57,163 nt of DNA from NCBI GenBank assembly GCA_900544905.1, contig UQXF01000005.1:1-57163 (forward strand), in the 5' to 3' direction. The number at the start of each line of letters is the position of its first letter. Position 1 is the stretch's first letter. The notes below the pieces were generated by a model that saw only the letters and a program-made list of their open reading frames with translations, was not told the DNA's origin and searched no databases. The stretch comes from an uncultured Clostridium sp. (GTDB taxonomy: Bacteria; Bacillota; Clostridia; Lachnospirales; Lachnospiraceae). This document shows positions 8,821 through 16,379 of this stretch, piece by piece. The position numbers and the translations under genes are program-made.

Positions 8821-9786
8821 ATGCGCTTTAAGCAATTTCTTTTTATTCTGCCTGTCCTGCTGGTTTGTCTCATTTCCATACATGGAAATACGGCTTTTGC
8901 CACCGGGACTGCCAATCAATCACAGGAAGCTTTTACATTTGCATTTACTGCCAGGCCAAAAAGCTTAAAGGCTTCCAAGAGCTATACCATTAAGACAAAT
9001 GCTCCTGCCGGCTCTGCTGTCAGATATTCGGTGTCCAATACCAAATACGCAAAAATCAACAGCAAAGGCGTTCTCACCGGAAAACAGGTGGGAACCGTTA
9101 CCGTAACTGCCGTCTGCCAGGAACAGACCATTCAATGCAAGGTGAAAATCAAGGGTAAAAAAACTATTTACTTAGACCCCGGACATCAGAGATATGCCAA
9201 CAGCAAAACGGAGCCTGTGGGACCAGGAAGCTCCATCCGGAAAGCAAAGGTAACCGGCGGTGCCACCGGAACTGCCACCAGAATTCCGGAATACAAATTC
9301 ACCCTTACCCTTGCCAAAAAACTAAAAGCTGCTTTAGTGAAGGAAGGCTATGCGGTTGTTATGAGCCGCACCTCTAACAATGTAAATATCAGCAATGTAG
9401 AGCGCGCCAAAAAGGGAAATAAAAGCGGGGCTGACATCTGCATCCGCATCCACGCTGACAGCATCGGCAACTCCTCTGTCACAGGTGCATCGGTATTATA
9501 CGCCTCTTCATCAAATAAATTTTACATACGCAGACATGCAAAAAAAAGCAAAAAGCTTGCAGCCAAACTGATAAAATCCTACTGTAAAGCCACCGGAATC
9601 AAAAACCGTGGCATTGTGGTACGCAATGATTTGAGTGGAACAAACTGGAGCCGCATTCCCACTGTCTTAATTGAATGTGGATTTATGAGTAACGCCAAAG
9701 AAGACAAGAAAATAAACAATTCCAAATTCCAGAAAAAAATGGTTAAAGGAATGGTAAATGGCATTGATGCCTACTTTGGATATTAG
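8821..9786 (+). CDS. Secreted N-acetylmuramoyl-L-alanine amidase with Ig-like (Big_2) domain
   Basis: A 321-residue exported protein: signal peptide (about 1-27), a Big_2 Ig-like domain (about 43-113, ending in GTVTVTAVCQ and a KVKIKG strand) and an Amidase_3 zinc domain (about 118-320). The zinc and catalytic residues are visible as DPGHQ, the glutamate of RIPEYKF, IRIHADS and the C-terminal LIECGFMSN. It cleaves the bond between muramic acid and the stem peptide. The ATG at 8821 follows AGGGAGGGATTATA. It stands alone between its own promoter and a bidirectional terminator. Confidence 0.93.
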   Translation: MRFKQFLFILPVLLVCLISIHGNTAFATGTANQSQEAFTFAFTARPKSLKASKSYTIKTNAPAGSAVRYSVSNTKYAKINSKGVLTGKQVGTVTVTAVCQEQTIQCKVKIKGKKTIYLDPGHQRYANSKTEPVGPGSSIRKAKVTGGATGTATRIPEYKFTLTLAKKLKAALVKEGYAVVMSRTSNNVNISNVERAKKGNKSGADICIRIHADSIGNSSVTGASVLYASSSNKFYIRRHAKKSKKLAAKLIKSYCKATGIKNRGIVVRNDLSGTNWSRIPTVLIECGFMSNAKEDKKINNSKFQKKMVKGMVNGIDAYFGY

Positions 9787-9794
9787 TATAAAAA

Positions 9795-9826
9795 GCCTGG
9801 GAATCTTCCGCTTCCCAGGCCTTTTT
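9795..9826. terminator. Bidirectional intrinsic terminator
   Basis: GCCTGGGAA (9795-9803) pairs with TTCCCAGGC (9812-9820), flanked by AAAA on the left and CTTTTT on the right. It separates the convergent amidase and HAD genes and can act on both strands. Confidence 0.85.
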
Positions 9827-9830
9827 AATA

Positions 9831-10430
9831 TTATATTCCCAAATACTCCTTTAAGGGCTCATAGCCCTCAAAAAGAACAGCCTTCATACCCACCTGTACT
9901 GCTGCCTCCACATTATGCTGCCAGTCATCAATAAACAGACATTCCTCTGGTTTTAGCTGATAACGGTTACAGAGTAGCTTATAAATAGCCGGATTTGGCT
10001 TTTTTAGTTTCACCGCAGCAGACACCACATAGCCGTCAACCATGGAATAAAATTTAAAAGACGGCCAGTGCAGCTTATATAAATTATATGGATAATTAGA
10101 TAACAGATATACATGATAGCCCAAGTCTTTCAGACTGGAAATCATCGGTGCTGCATAATCATATTCTTCCACAAGATGTTCCGGCTCCTCCCAGAACTTC
10201 ATAATCTCCTTCCGATAGGAAGGCATATCTTTCAAAAATTGGGAAATTGCTTCCTCTTCCTCAATCAAGCCTTCATCTAACATACTCCAATACCGGGAAT
10301 TAACCATGCCGGTATCAAATGCCCGGATAACGGCTTCGTCAAAGCCCAGCCTGCGGCAGTACTTTTCCCAATTAAAATCAACCAAAACCATTCCCACATC
10401 AAATATAATATTATGTATACTGCTATCCAT
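9831..10430 (-). CDS. HAD-superfamily hydrolase, YihX-like
   Basis: A 199-residue HAD phosphatase. Motif I reads FDVGMVLVDF (residues 9-18): the second acidic position is Gly, the DxG variant typical of YihX-like sugar-phosphate phosphatases. Motif II is LLSNYP (about 109), motif III the KKPNPAIY lysine, and motif IV FIDDWQHN (about 167). It is likely a cytosolic phosphatase of a small phosphorylated metabolite. The ATG at 10430 has GAGGATAT upstream and lies beyond the chemoreceptor stop; the longer TTG/ATG reading would overlap that gene. Confidence 0.82.
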   Translation of the reverse strand: MDSSIHNIIFDVGMVLVDFNWEKYCRRLGFDEAVIRAFDTGMVNSRYWSMLDEGLIEEEEAISQFLKDMPSYRKEIMKFWEEPEHLVEEYDYAAPMISSLKDLGYHVYLLSNYPYNLYKLHWPSFKFYSMVDGYVVSAAVKLKKPNPAIYKLLCNRYQLKPEECLFIDDWQHNVEAAVQVGMKAVLFEGYEPLKEYLGI

Positions 10431-10443
10431 ATCTATATCCTCA

Positions 10444-12153
10444 CTATAGTGTAAAGTGCTTCGTATGCGCATTCAAATCTGCTGAAATCTTAACCAGCTC
10501 CTGTGTCTCATCATGACACTGCTTTACAATGCTGCGAAGCTCTGTCATGGCTGCGGAGGTCTCCTCTGTGGACGCTGCATTCTCTTCCGCAATGGCTGCC
10601 AGCTGTTCCACGCTTGCCATCACCGTATCCTTCACCCGTTCCAGCTCCTCCATGCTGCGGCGAATCCGGTCAACCCCACTGGAAACAGAAGAAATTTCCG
10701 TATTCAGGGAAACAAACATCTCCTTCGTATTGCCCAGCTTGGCATTCTGTTCCTGGACACTGCCGGAAACATGGTTCATAGTCTCCACACTGGTGTTGGA
10801 ATTGCGAATCAGCTCAGAAACGATTGCCAGAATCTCTTCCGCAGACTTCCGGGACTGCTCAGAAAGATTGCGGATTTCATCTGCTACTACAGCAAACCCC
10901 TTTCCATTCTCACCAGCCCTTGCCGCCTCAATACTGGCATTTAAGGATAACATATTTGTCTGTGCTGCAATACTGGTAATCATGTCTGTTGCCGCCTGGA
11001 TTGCCTGTGCAGATTCGTTTGTCAGATTGGTCTGCTCTTTGACCTCTTCGATTGCACGGCTTGTCTGCTCCGAAATAGCCACCAGCTCATTCAGGGTATC
11101 CTCTGCAGATTTGGAATAATTTTTCATTTTGACAGAATTCTGGTTCAATATCTCAATATCATTGACTGTCTCTTCAATAGAGCTTCCCATATTGACAATT
11201 TCATTATTCGCCTCCATGGTCTCGTTTGCCTGGGATGTTGCTCCGTTTGCCACTTCATCCACTGCTATGTTGATATTGGAAATATTCTCAGCAATGGTAT
11301 CAAAGGACGTCTCAAATTCATTGGAGAAATGCTCCAGCTCAGAAGAGCTGTCCGAGAGGTCTGTGAGAATTGCCTTAAACTCGTCAATAAGCCCCTGGAT
11401 GGAATTAGACATCTCGCCAATTTCATCTGCGCGCTTAAGCATCTTGTCATGCATCTCAAAATCCAGCTTACCGGTTGCCACATCATCCAGCCGGTCAATG
11501 GTATGCTTCAATGCCTTGATAATCCTCTGCACTAAAATTGCAATGACAATAAAGGTAAGGATAAATATAAGAATCATTCCCACAGCCATTTTTATCTGGC
11601 TGTTTCTTATGTCCTTTTCCACATCCGCCTTTGCCCTGCCTGTAAAGATAAGACCTACAATCTCCCCGTTCTCCTGGGTCATTGGTATGTAAAATCCACA
11701 GTAATCTGCCCCTGCAATCTCAATATCCTGGGTAAAATGACTGTCACTTTTGCCACTTAAAATATCCTTTGCAAAATCCGTATCAATTGTTGTGCCAACT
11801 GCACGGTTTCCCTTTTCATCCGTTACCGTGGTTAAGGCTCTCTCATTTCCCCAGAACAGGGTAACCTCCAGTCCGGATTGCTCCTTAATCCGGTCAATCA
11901 AATCATAATTTTCAGAAAGAAGCTTTCCACCCTTTTCCAGTTCACCGTCTTCAAATGAATAATCTCCCTCGGAGTAGACGCTGTACAGACTGTCCACATT
12001 ATGGGCAACCGCTTCTAACTTCTCCTCAATCAGCCTATAGGCTGTTTTCTCCTGATTACTTCCACCCATAATAATCCCTGTTAAGCTAATAAAGAGAAGC
12101 GGAAATAACACCATTAGAATAATCTTTCCCGTAATCTTAATACCCTTCTTCAT
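10444..12153 (-). CDS. Methyl-accepting chemotaxis protein with single-Cache-like sensor
   Basis: A 569-residue chemoreceptor: TM1 (about 10-30), extracytoplasmic Cache-type sensor (about 35-190), TM2 (about 194-216), HAMP (about 217-270) and a cytoplasmic signalling hairpin whose tip contains NMLSLNASIEAARAGENGKG. It transmits ligand binding to CheA/CheW. Its sensor is closely similar to that of the diguanylate cyclase at 44452-45699 (GDYSFEDG, LFWGNERALTTV and GFYIPM correspond to GDYVYEDG, IFWGDTRILTTI and GYYTPL). The ATG at 12153 has AAGGAGG upstream. No che genes are in the window. Confidence 0.92.
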   Translation of the reverse strand: MKKGIKITGKIILMVLFPLLFISLTGIIMGGSNQEKTAYRLIEEKLEAVAHNVDSLYSVYSEGDYSFEDGELEKGGKLLSENYDLIDRIKEQSGLEVTLFWGNERALTTVTDEKGNRAVGTTIDTDFAKDILSGKSDSHFTQDIEIAGADYCGFYIPMTQENGEIVGLIFTGRAKADVEKDIRNSQIKMAVGMILIFILTFIVIAILVQRIIKALKHTIDRLDDVATGKLDFEMHDKMLKRADEIGEMSNSIQGLIDEFKAILTDLSDSSSELEHFSNEFETSFDTIAENISNINIAVDEVANGATSQANETMEANNEIVNMGSSIEETVNDIEILNQNSVKMKNYSKSAEDTLNELVAISEQTSRAIEEVKEQTNLTNESAQAIQAATDMITSIAAQTNMLSLNASIEAARAGENGKGFAVVADEIRNLSEQSRKSAEEILAIVSELIRNSNTSVETMNHVSGSVQEQNAKLGNTKEMFVSLNTEISSVSSGVDRIRRSMEELERVKDTVMASVEQLAAIAEENAASTEETSAAMTELRSIVKQCHDETQELVKISADLNAHTKHFTL

Positions 12154-12219
12154 ACTTCCTCCTTTTCGGACAATTGAATTAACATATAACATGCTGCGTT
12201 GTCCTTACCCTTAGAAAAA

Positions 12220-12248
12220 AGTATAGCACTTTTGTGCATATAATACAA
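12220..12248 (-). promoter_or_regulatory. Promoter of the first chemoreceptor gene
   Basis: On the minus strand TTGTAT (12243-12248), 17-base spacer, TATACT (12220-12225). The spacer contains GCAC-AAAA-GTGC, a small inverted repeat that could bind a regulator. The same boxes and spacing precede the second chemoreceptor. Confidence 0.55.
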
Positions 12249-12327
12249 TACTTTGACACTTTTTTATGTATTTGTAACAATTTTCAACAAAGGATATCAC
12301 TCTCACTGTGCTTATTCCCACTGCTTA

Positions 12328-12723
12328 TCATATCTCTTTGACATTTTGCTCAAAGCTACGTATTATTTCCCGGGCTTCCTCCTCTTCCGCCATGGAAATC
12401 ATTACAATCATCTTATCCATTTTCGCCGCCTGCTCCTTTGGTAATGCTGCAGCAGACTGTCTCAAATTATATATATAATCATCAATCCTCTCTGAAAATA
12501 CCAGCACAATGCCATCCGAATAAAAATCCATCTGCATAGACAGAGCACAGCCCGGCCATTCATAACTAGTGCTTTCTCTGGACAGCCTTGCTGCATTTTT
12601 TATAAACATCTGTCCAAGGGGTGTTCTGTTAATCAAGTCGTCCGCTGTAATTCCATTTGCCTTCAAATCTCTTCTGTCCACATGACATGCTACCTTATAC
12701 TTGTCTTCCTCTACAATATGCAT
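12328..12723 (-). CDS. Small protein resembling the N-terminal domain of adaptor MecA
   Basis: A 131-residue protein. Its first 75 residues (KVACHVDRRDLKANGITADD, then a DGIVLVFSE strand) follow the pattern of the MecA N-terminal substrate-recognition domain, but the C-terminal Clp-binding domain of full MecA (about 220 residues) is absent; instead there is a helix rich in Met, Lys and Glu. The role is therefore uncertain. The ATG at 12723 follows GAAGGAG. It lies directly behind the terminator of the second chemoreceptor, with no clear promoter of its own. Confidence 0.5.
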   Translation of the reverse strand: MHIVEEDKYKVACHVDRRDLKANGITADDLINRTPLGQMFIKNAARLSRESTSYEWPGCALSMQMDFYSDGIVLVFSERIDDYIYNLRQSAAALPKEQAAKMDKMIVMISMAEEEEAREIIRSFEQNVKEI

Positions 12724-12741
12724 AATTTTGCTCCTTCTATA

Positions 12742-12784
12742 CAAAAAAACTGTTGTATAAAATTTAGTTTTATACAACAGTTTT
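12742..12784 (-). terminator. Intrinsic terminator of the second chemoreceptor gene
   Basis: A perfect 13-bp stem (12750-12762 with 12768-12780), loop of 5, extended by A/T pairs and followed on the minus strand by seven T residues. It sits only about 20 bases before the MecA-like start codon. Confidence 0.8.
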
Positions 12785-12797
12785 ATGTGTTATTTAA

Positions 12798-14498
12798 CTA
12801 TAGCTGAAAAATATTAATCTTCTCTTCCAGTTCTTCTGCTATGGAATTAAGCCCCTGGGCTTTTTCCGCAATATCTGTCACAATACTTGCCACCTCAACA
12901 ACAGATGCGGAGGTTTCCTCTGTAGCTGCTGCATTTTCTTCCGCAATCGCTGTTAAATTGTTAACCACATCCACCACATTTACTCTTGCCTTATCCAGTT
13001 TCTGTGTCTTATCGGAAATAACCTGCATTCCATTTATAGAGGCTGACACCCCTTCCTGAATCTGTACAAACGCCTTATCTGTGCGGATAATATGCTGGGT
13101 CTGCTGTCCAATAATCTCCTTTACCTGACCCATTGTCCGGACAGCTTTTTCAGAGTCAATCAGCAGCATATTAATAATCTCTTCGATTTTTCTGGCTGAT
13201 TCTGTAGACTGCTCCGCCAGCTTCTGAATCTCAGAAGCCACAACAGCAAATCCTCTTCCCTGTTCTCCTGCCCTTGCAGCTTCAATTGAAGCATTCAGGG
13301 AAAGTAAATTCGTCTCATTTGCAATATCGGTAATCAGCTTCGTCGCCTCTCCAATCTTTAACGCTGACTCATTCGTCACCTCGGTCTGCTTTGCAATTAC
13401 ATCAATATATTCGCCGGACTGGCGGTTAATGTCACGCAGTGCAGAAATAATCTGCTGGGCATTTTCATTGGCACGCTTCATCTCATTGGCAGAAACCATT
13501 AATTCTTCTACCGTCTTACTGGTATCCTTAACCATATCTCCGATTAGGATAACATTCTCTGTTGCCTCCTGTGTCTCTTCTGCCTGGTTGGTGGCACCAT
13601 TTGCAATATCATTCACTGCATTTTCTACCTGTTCCATGGTTGTATTGGTATCCGTAGCACCGGAATTCAAGGCCTCTGCCGAAGCAACCAGCGCATTGCT
13701 GTTCTCCCGGATTGCCATTACAACATTTGCCAGCTGCTCCCGGAGTGAGGTTAATGCCCGTGACATTAAGCCGATTTCATCCTTACGGGAATTTAACCGC
13801 GCCTGCTCTTCACTCTGTGAAAAGTCCATTCCGGCTACCCGCTCTGTCAATGTCTCAATCTTAAAAATCGGATTGATTATCATAACTGTAATAAACGCTA
13901 TTGCTATAATGAAACAGATAACAAAGGATATTAAAAGACCTATTCTTCCCCGGAAATTGATGTTGTCCACCGGTTCAAATATCTCATCCTCGTCTGTGGT
14001 GACAATGAGAATAAAATCCGCATTATCGTTCACATAGTACGCAGCATATTTTACCGCACCCTTGAATTCATAACTCACAACCTTATTCTCTACCTTCTTG
14101 CCTGCCTGCAGGTCACTGGTCACACCTTTGATAACTTCATTTTCCACAGGCTGTCCTATCTTTTCGGCTGTTGGATGGTAAAGCATGGTTCCATCTGGTG
14201 AAACAACATATACATAGCTGGACTCCACACCCTCCAGGCCCACACCGCTCAAATGTCTTTCCAGCTCCTTTGAAGTCAGCGCCTCGTCAACTCCGATATT
14301 CTCAATCTCATCTTCTACTACCATTCCGTAGGAAATAGATAAATCATGAAGATAATTCTGCGTTATGGAGGCAACCTCCTCTTTTACGTTTGGTGAATAG
14401 GTAAGTATCATCAAAATTCCCGTAATAAGTATTGCCAGTGCCACTAACAGACACAGCTTTGTCCGGATGGAATGAATCACACCCACTTTTTGTTTCAT
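12798..14498 (-). CDS. Methyl-accepting chemotaxis protein with dCache-like sensor
   Basis: A 566-residue chemoreceptor: TM1 (about 13-33), Cache-type extracytoplasmic domain (about 35-185, with YVYVVSPDGTMLYHPT typical of dCache ligand domains), TM2 (about 190-213), HAMP, and a signalling domain whose tip contains NLLSLNASIEAARAGEQGRG. The ATG at 14498 follows GAGGAGGAG. It is closely related in its cytoplasmic half to the receptor at 10444-12153 but has a different sensor, so the two respond to different ligands. Transcription starts at its own promoter and ends at the hairpin 12742-12784. Confidence 0.93.
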   Translation of the reverse strand: MKQKVGVIHSIRTKLCLLVALAILITGILMILTYSPNVKEEVASITQNYLHDLSISYGMVVEDEIENIGVDEALTSKELERHLSGVGLEGVESSYVYVVSPDGTMLYHPTAEKIGQPVENEVIKGVTSDLQAGKKVENKVVSYEFKGAVKYAAYYVNDNADFILIVTTDEDEIFEPVDNINFRGRIGLLISFVICFIIAIAFITVMIINPIFKIETLTERVAGMDFSQSEEQARLNSRKDEIGLMSRALTSLREQLANVVMAIRENSNALVASAEALNSGATDTNTTMEQVENAVNDIANGATNQAEETQEATENVILIGDMVKDTSKTVEELMVSANEMKRANENAQQIISALRDINRQSGEYIDVIAKQTEVTNESALKIGEATKLITDIANETNLLSLNASIEAARAGEQGRGFAVVASEIQKLAEQSTESARKIEEIINMLLIDSEKAVRTMGQVKEIIGQQTQHIIRTDKAFVQIQEGVSASINGMQVISDKTQKLDKARVNVVDVVNNLTAIAEENAAATEETSASVVEVASIVTDIAEKAQGLNSIAEELEEKINIFQL

Positions 14499-14537
14499 AT
14501 ATATCTCCTCCTCAATTTGTGTAGTTTATTTAAATAC

Positions 14538-14566
14538 AGTATACCATTTTTATGCAAAACATACAA
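14538..14566 (-). promoter_or_regulatory. Promoter of the second chemoreceptor gene
   Basis: Minus-strand TTGTAT (14561-14566), 17-base spacer, TATACT (14538-14543). It is identical in boxes and spacing to the promoter at 12220-12248. No sigma-28 motif is seen at either chemoreceptor. Confidence 0.6.
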
Positions 14567-14599
14567 TGTTTAATTCTCTTTATCCCATATGCCTGGCAA

Positions 14600-14641
14600 C
14601 TCAAAAATGGCACCCAGTTACATCTGAATGCCATTTTTGAG
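14600..14641 (-). terminator. Probable terminator of glyA
   Basis: CTCAAAAATGGCA (14600-14612) pairs perfectly with TGCCATTTTTGAG (14629-14641), loop 16. The T-tract lies inside the stem rather than after it, so termination strength is uncertain. It lies 20 bases beyond the glyA stop. Confidence 0.55.
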
Positions 14642-14660
14642 TGTTTTATAATCTTATCAT

Positions 14661-15896
14661 CTACGCATAAAGCGGATATTTTGATGTAATGGATTTGACA
14701 AGCTCCATTGCCTTTGCCTCGTCCTTATCAATAACAGCAGCTTTAATGGCATCTGCAATCACAATCATATCCTCTTCCTTTGCGCCACGGGTTGTAATTG
14801 CCGGTGTTCCTAAACGGATACCGCTTGTAACGAATGGTGACTTCGGGTCGTTTGGTACTGTATTCTTATTGGCTGTAATATGCACACTGTCAAGAAGCTT
14901 CTCCACTTCCTTACCTGTTAAATCCAGATTCTGTAAATCTACTAACATTAAATGATTGTCCGTACCACCGGAAACAATGTTAAAGCCTCTCTCCATCAAA
15001 GCATCTGCAAGGGTAGCAGCATTTTTTACCACCTGTTTCTGATATGTCTTATACTCATCCGATAATGCTTCCTTCAGGCACACTGCCTTGCCTGCAATCA
15101 CATGCATCAAAGGACCTCCCTGAATGCCCGGGAATACCGCTTTATTAAAGTTATATTTCTCATTTACCTCATTACTGGATAAAATCATACCGCCTCTCGG
15201 ACCTCTCAGGGTTTTGTGGGTTGTTGTGGTTGTGACATGTGCATATGGGATTGGGCTCATATGTAATCCCGCTGCCACCAGACCTGCGATATGTGCCATA
15301 TCCACCATAAGTACAGCTCCCACCTCATCTGCAATCTCACGGAAACGCTTAAAATCAATTGCTCTGGCATAGGCAGACGCACCTGCTACAATCAGCTTTG
15401 GCTGGCACTCCTTTGCAATGCGGAGCACTTCATCATAATCAATGAATCCATCATCATTCACACCATAAGGTACCACATTAAAATATTTGCCGGACATGTT
15501 AACCGGTGAACCATGGGTTAAATGACCGCCATGTGCAAGATTCATTCCCATAAAGGTATCACCCGGCTCCATAATGGCAAAAAAGACTGCCATATTTGCC
15601 TGTGCGCCGGAGTGAGGCTGGACATTGGCATATTCACATCCAAATAACTCCTTAGCCCGCTCCCGTGCCAAATCCTCCACAACGTCTACATATTCGCATC
15701 CGCCATAATATCTCTTTCCCGGATATCCCTCCGCATACTTATTCGTAAGGGGACTTCCCATTGCCGCCATAACGGCCTTGCTTACAATGTTCTCTGAGGC
15801 GATTAACTCGATATTGGCATCCTGTCTGTTAATCTCATCGGTCATTGCCTTTGCTACTTCCGAATCAAAGTTACTTATCTCATCAAAACTGTACAT
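14661..15896 (-). CDS. glyA: Serine hydroxymethyltransferase
   Basis: A 411-residue PLP enzyme of the SHMT family. It shows YAEGYPGKRYYGGCEYVD, the PLP-binding VDMAHIAGLVAAG and the Schiff-base lysine motif TTTTHKTLRGPRGG (about residues 222-235). It interconverts serine and glycine while loading one-carbon units on tetrahydrofolate, linking to the folate genes at 35-39 kb. The ATG at 15896 has TATGGAGGTGCAGG upstream. No glycine riboswitch is visible. The DUF551 gene 73 bases upstream on the same strand may be cotranscribed. Confidence 0.96.
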   Translation of the reverse strand: MYSFDEISNFDSEVAKAMTDEINRQDANIELIASENIVSKAVMAAMGSPLTNKYAEGYPGKRYYGGCEYVDVVEDLARERAKELFGCEYANVQPHSGAQANMAVFFAIMEPGDTFMGMNLAHGGHLTHGSPVNMSGKYFNVVPYGVNDDGFIDYDEVLRIAKECQPKLIVAGASAYARAIDFKRFREIADEVGAVLMVDMAHIAGLVAAGLHMSPIPYAHVTTTTTHKTLRGPRGGMILSSNEVNEKYNFNKAVFPGIQGGPLMHVIAGKAVCLKEALSDEYKTYQKQVVKNAATLADALMERGFNIVSGGTDNHLMLVDLQNLDLTGKEVEKLLDSVHITANKNTVPNDPKSPFVTSGIRLGTPAITTRGAKEEDMIVIADAIKAAVIDKDEAKAMELVKSITSKYPLYA

Positions 15897-15969
15897 CCTG
15901 CACCTCCATAAAATATATTTTACTATACAGCCAGACCGGCTATCCCGTCCCAGCTGCCTGTTCTCATTA

Positions 15970-16182
15970 TCAATCTGCCTTGTAAGGCTCCGGCAAAGGC
16001 ATCCATGCCACTACTCCTCTGTCCTTGCTCTCTCTTCCGTTCCTCTCAATGATAAAACCATGCCAGCGGTAACTATAGCTTCGTATAAATGTACTTCTTC
16101 CATCACTGCAGATAAAGACATTATTTCTGCGAATCTCCTCAACTGTTGGTTCTCTGTCGCTACACAAAATCCATTGACTCAT
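15970..16182 (-). CDS. DUF551 domain protein
   Basis: A 70-residue protein that starts MSQWILCSDREPT and ends VVAWMPLPEPY, the two conserved ends of the DUF551 family, usually seen in phage and gut Firmicute genomes. The function is unknown. The ATG at 16182 has AAGGAGAGAG just upstream and is preferred over an earlier in-frame start. No other phage-type gene is nearby, so it may be a remnant of past transfer. Confidence 0.7.
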   Translation of the reverse strand: MSQWILCSDREPTVEEIRRNNVFICSDGRSTFIRSYSYRWHGFIIERNGRESKDRGVVAWMPLPEPYKAD

Positions 16183-16267
16183 AATTCTCTCTCCTTCATG
16201 CCGCACCAAATATATAACATTTTACACTGATTCTGTTATTTGTGCAAGCAGGAAATGCTGCCGTCCG

Positions 16268-16331
16268 AACAGAAAAATCCCTCTTCGCCGGTCCCGGAAG
16301 TTTGTCTCCGTTTCTGACAAAGGGGGATTTC
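16268..16331 (-). terminator. Bipartite hairpin, probable clpB terminator
   Basis: Outer stem AAATCCCTCTT (16275-16285) with AAGGGGGATTT (16320-16330), 10 of 11 Watson-Crick plus one G-U. Inside lies TTTGTC (16301-16306) against GACAAA (16316-16321), competing slightly with the outer stem. The minus strand ends in GGGATTTTTC. It begins about 50 bases after the clpB stop. Confidence 0.55.
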
Positions 16332-16379
16332 TCAAAAAATTTTCTATTACTTATAAACATGCATGTGCTGCATCTTGTC

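Noticed and set aside
8686..8919. Longer form of the 129-residue protein
   Set aside because: It would overlap the promoter and the first 99 bases of the divergent amidase gene.
15897..15969. Glycine riboswitch before glyA
   Set aside because: Too short, and none of the conserved glycine-aptamer sequence is visible.
15970..16182. Prophage remnant signalled by the DUF551 protein
   Set aside because: Although the family is frequent in phages, no other phage gene, integrase or att-like repeat is nearby.
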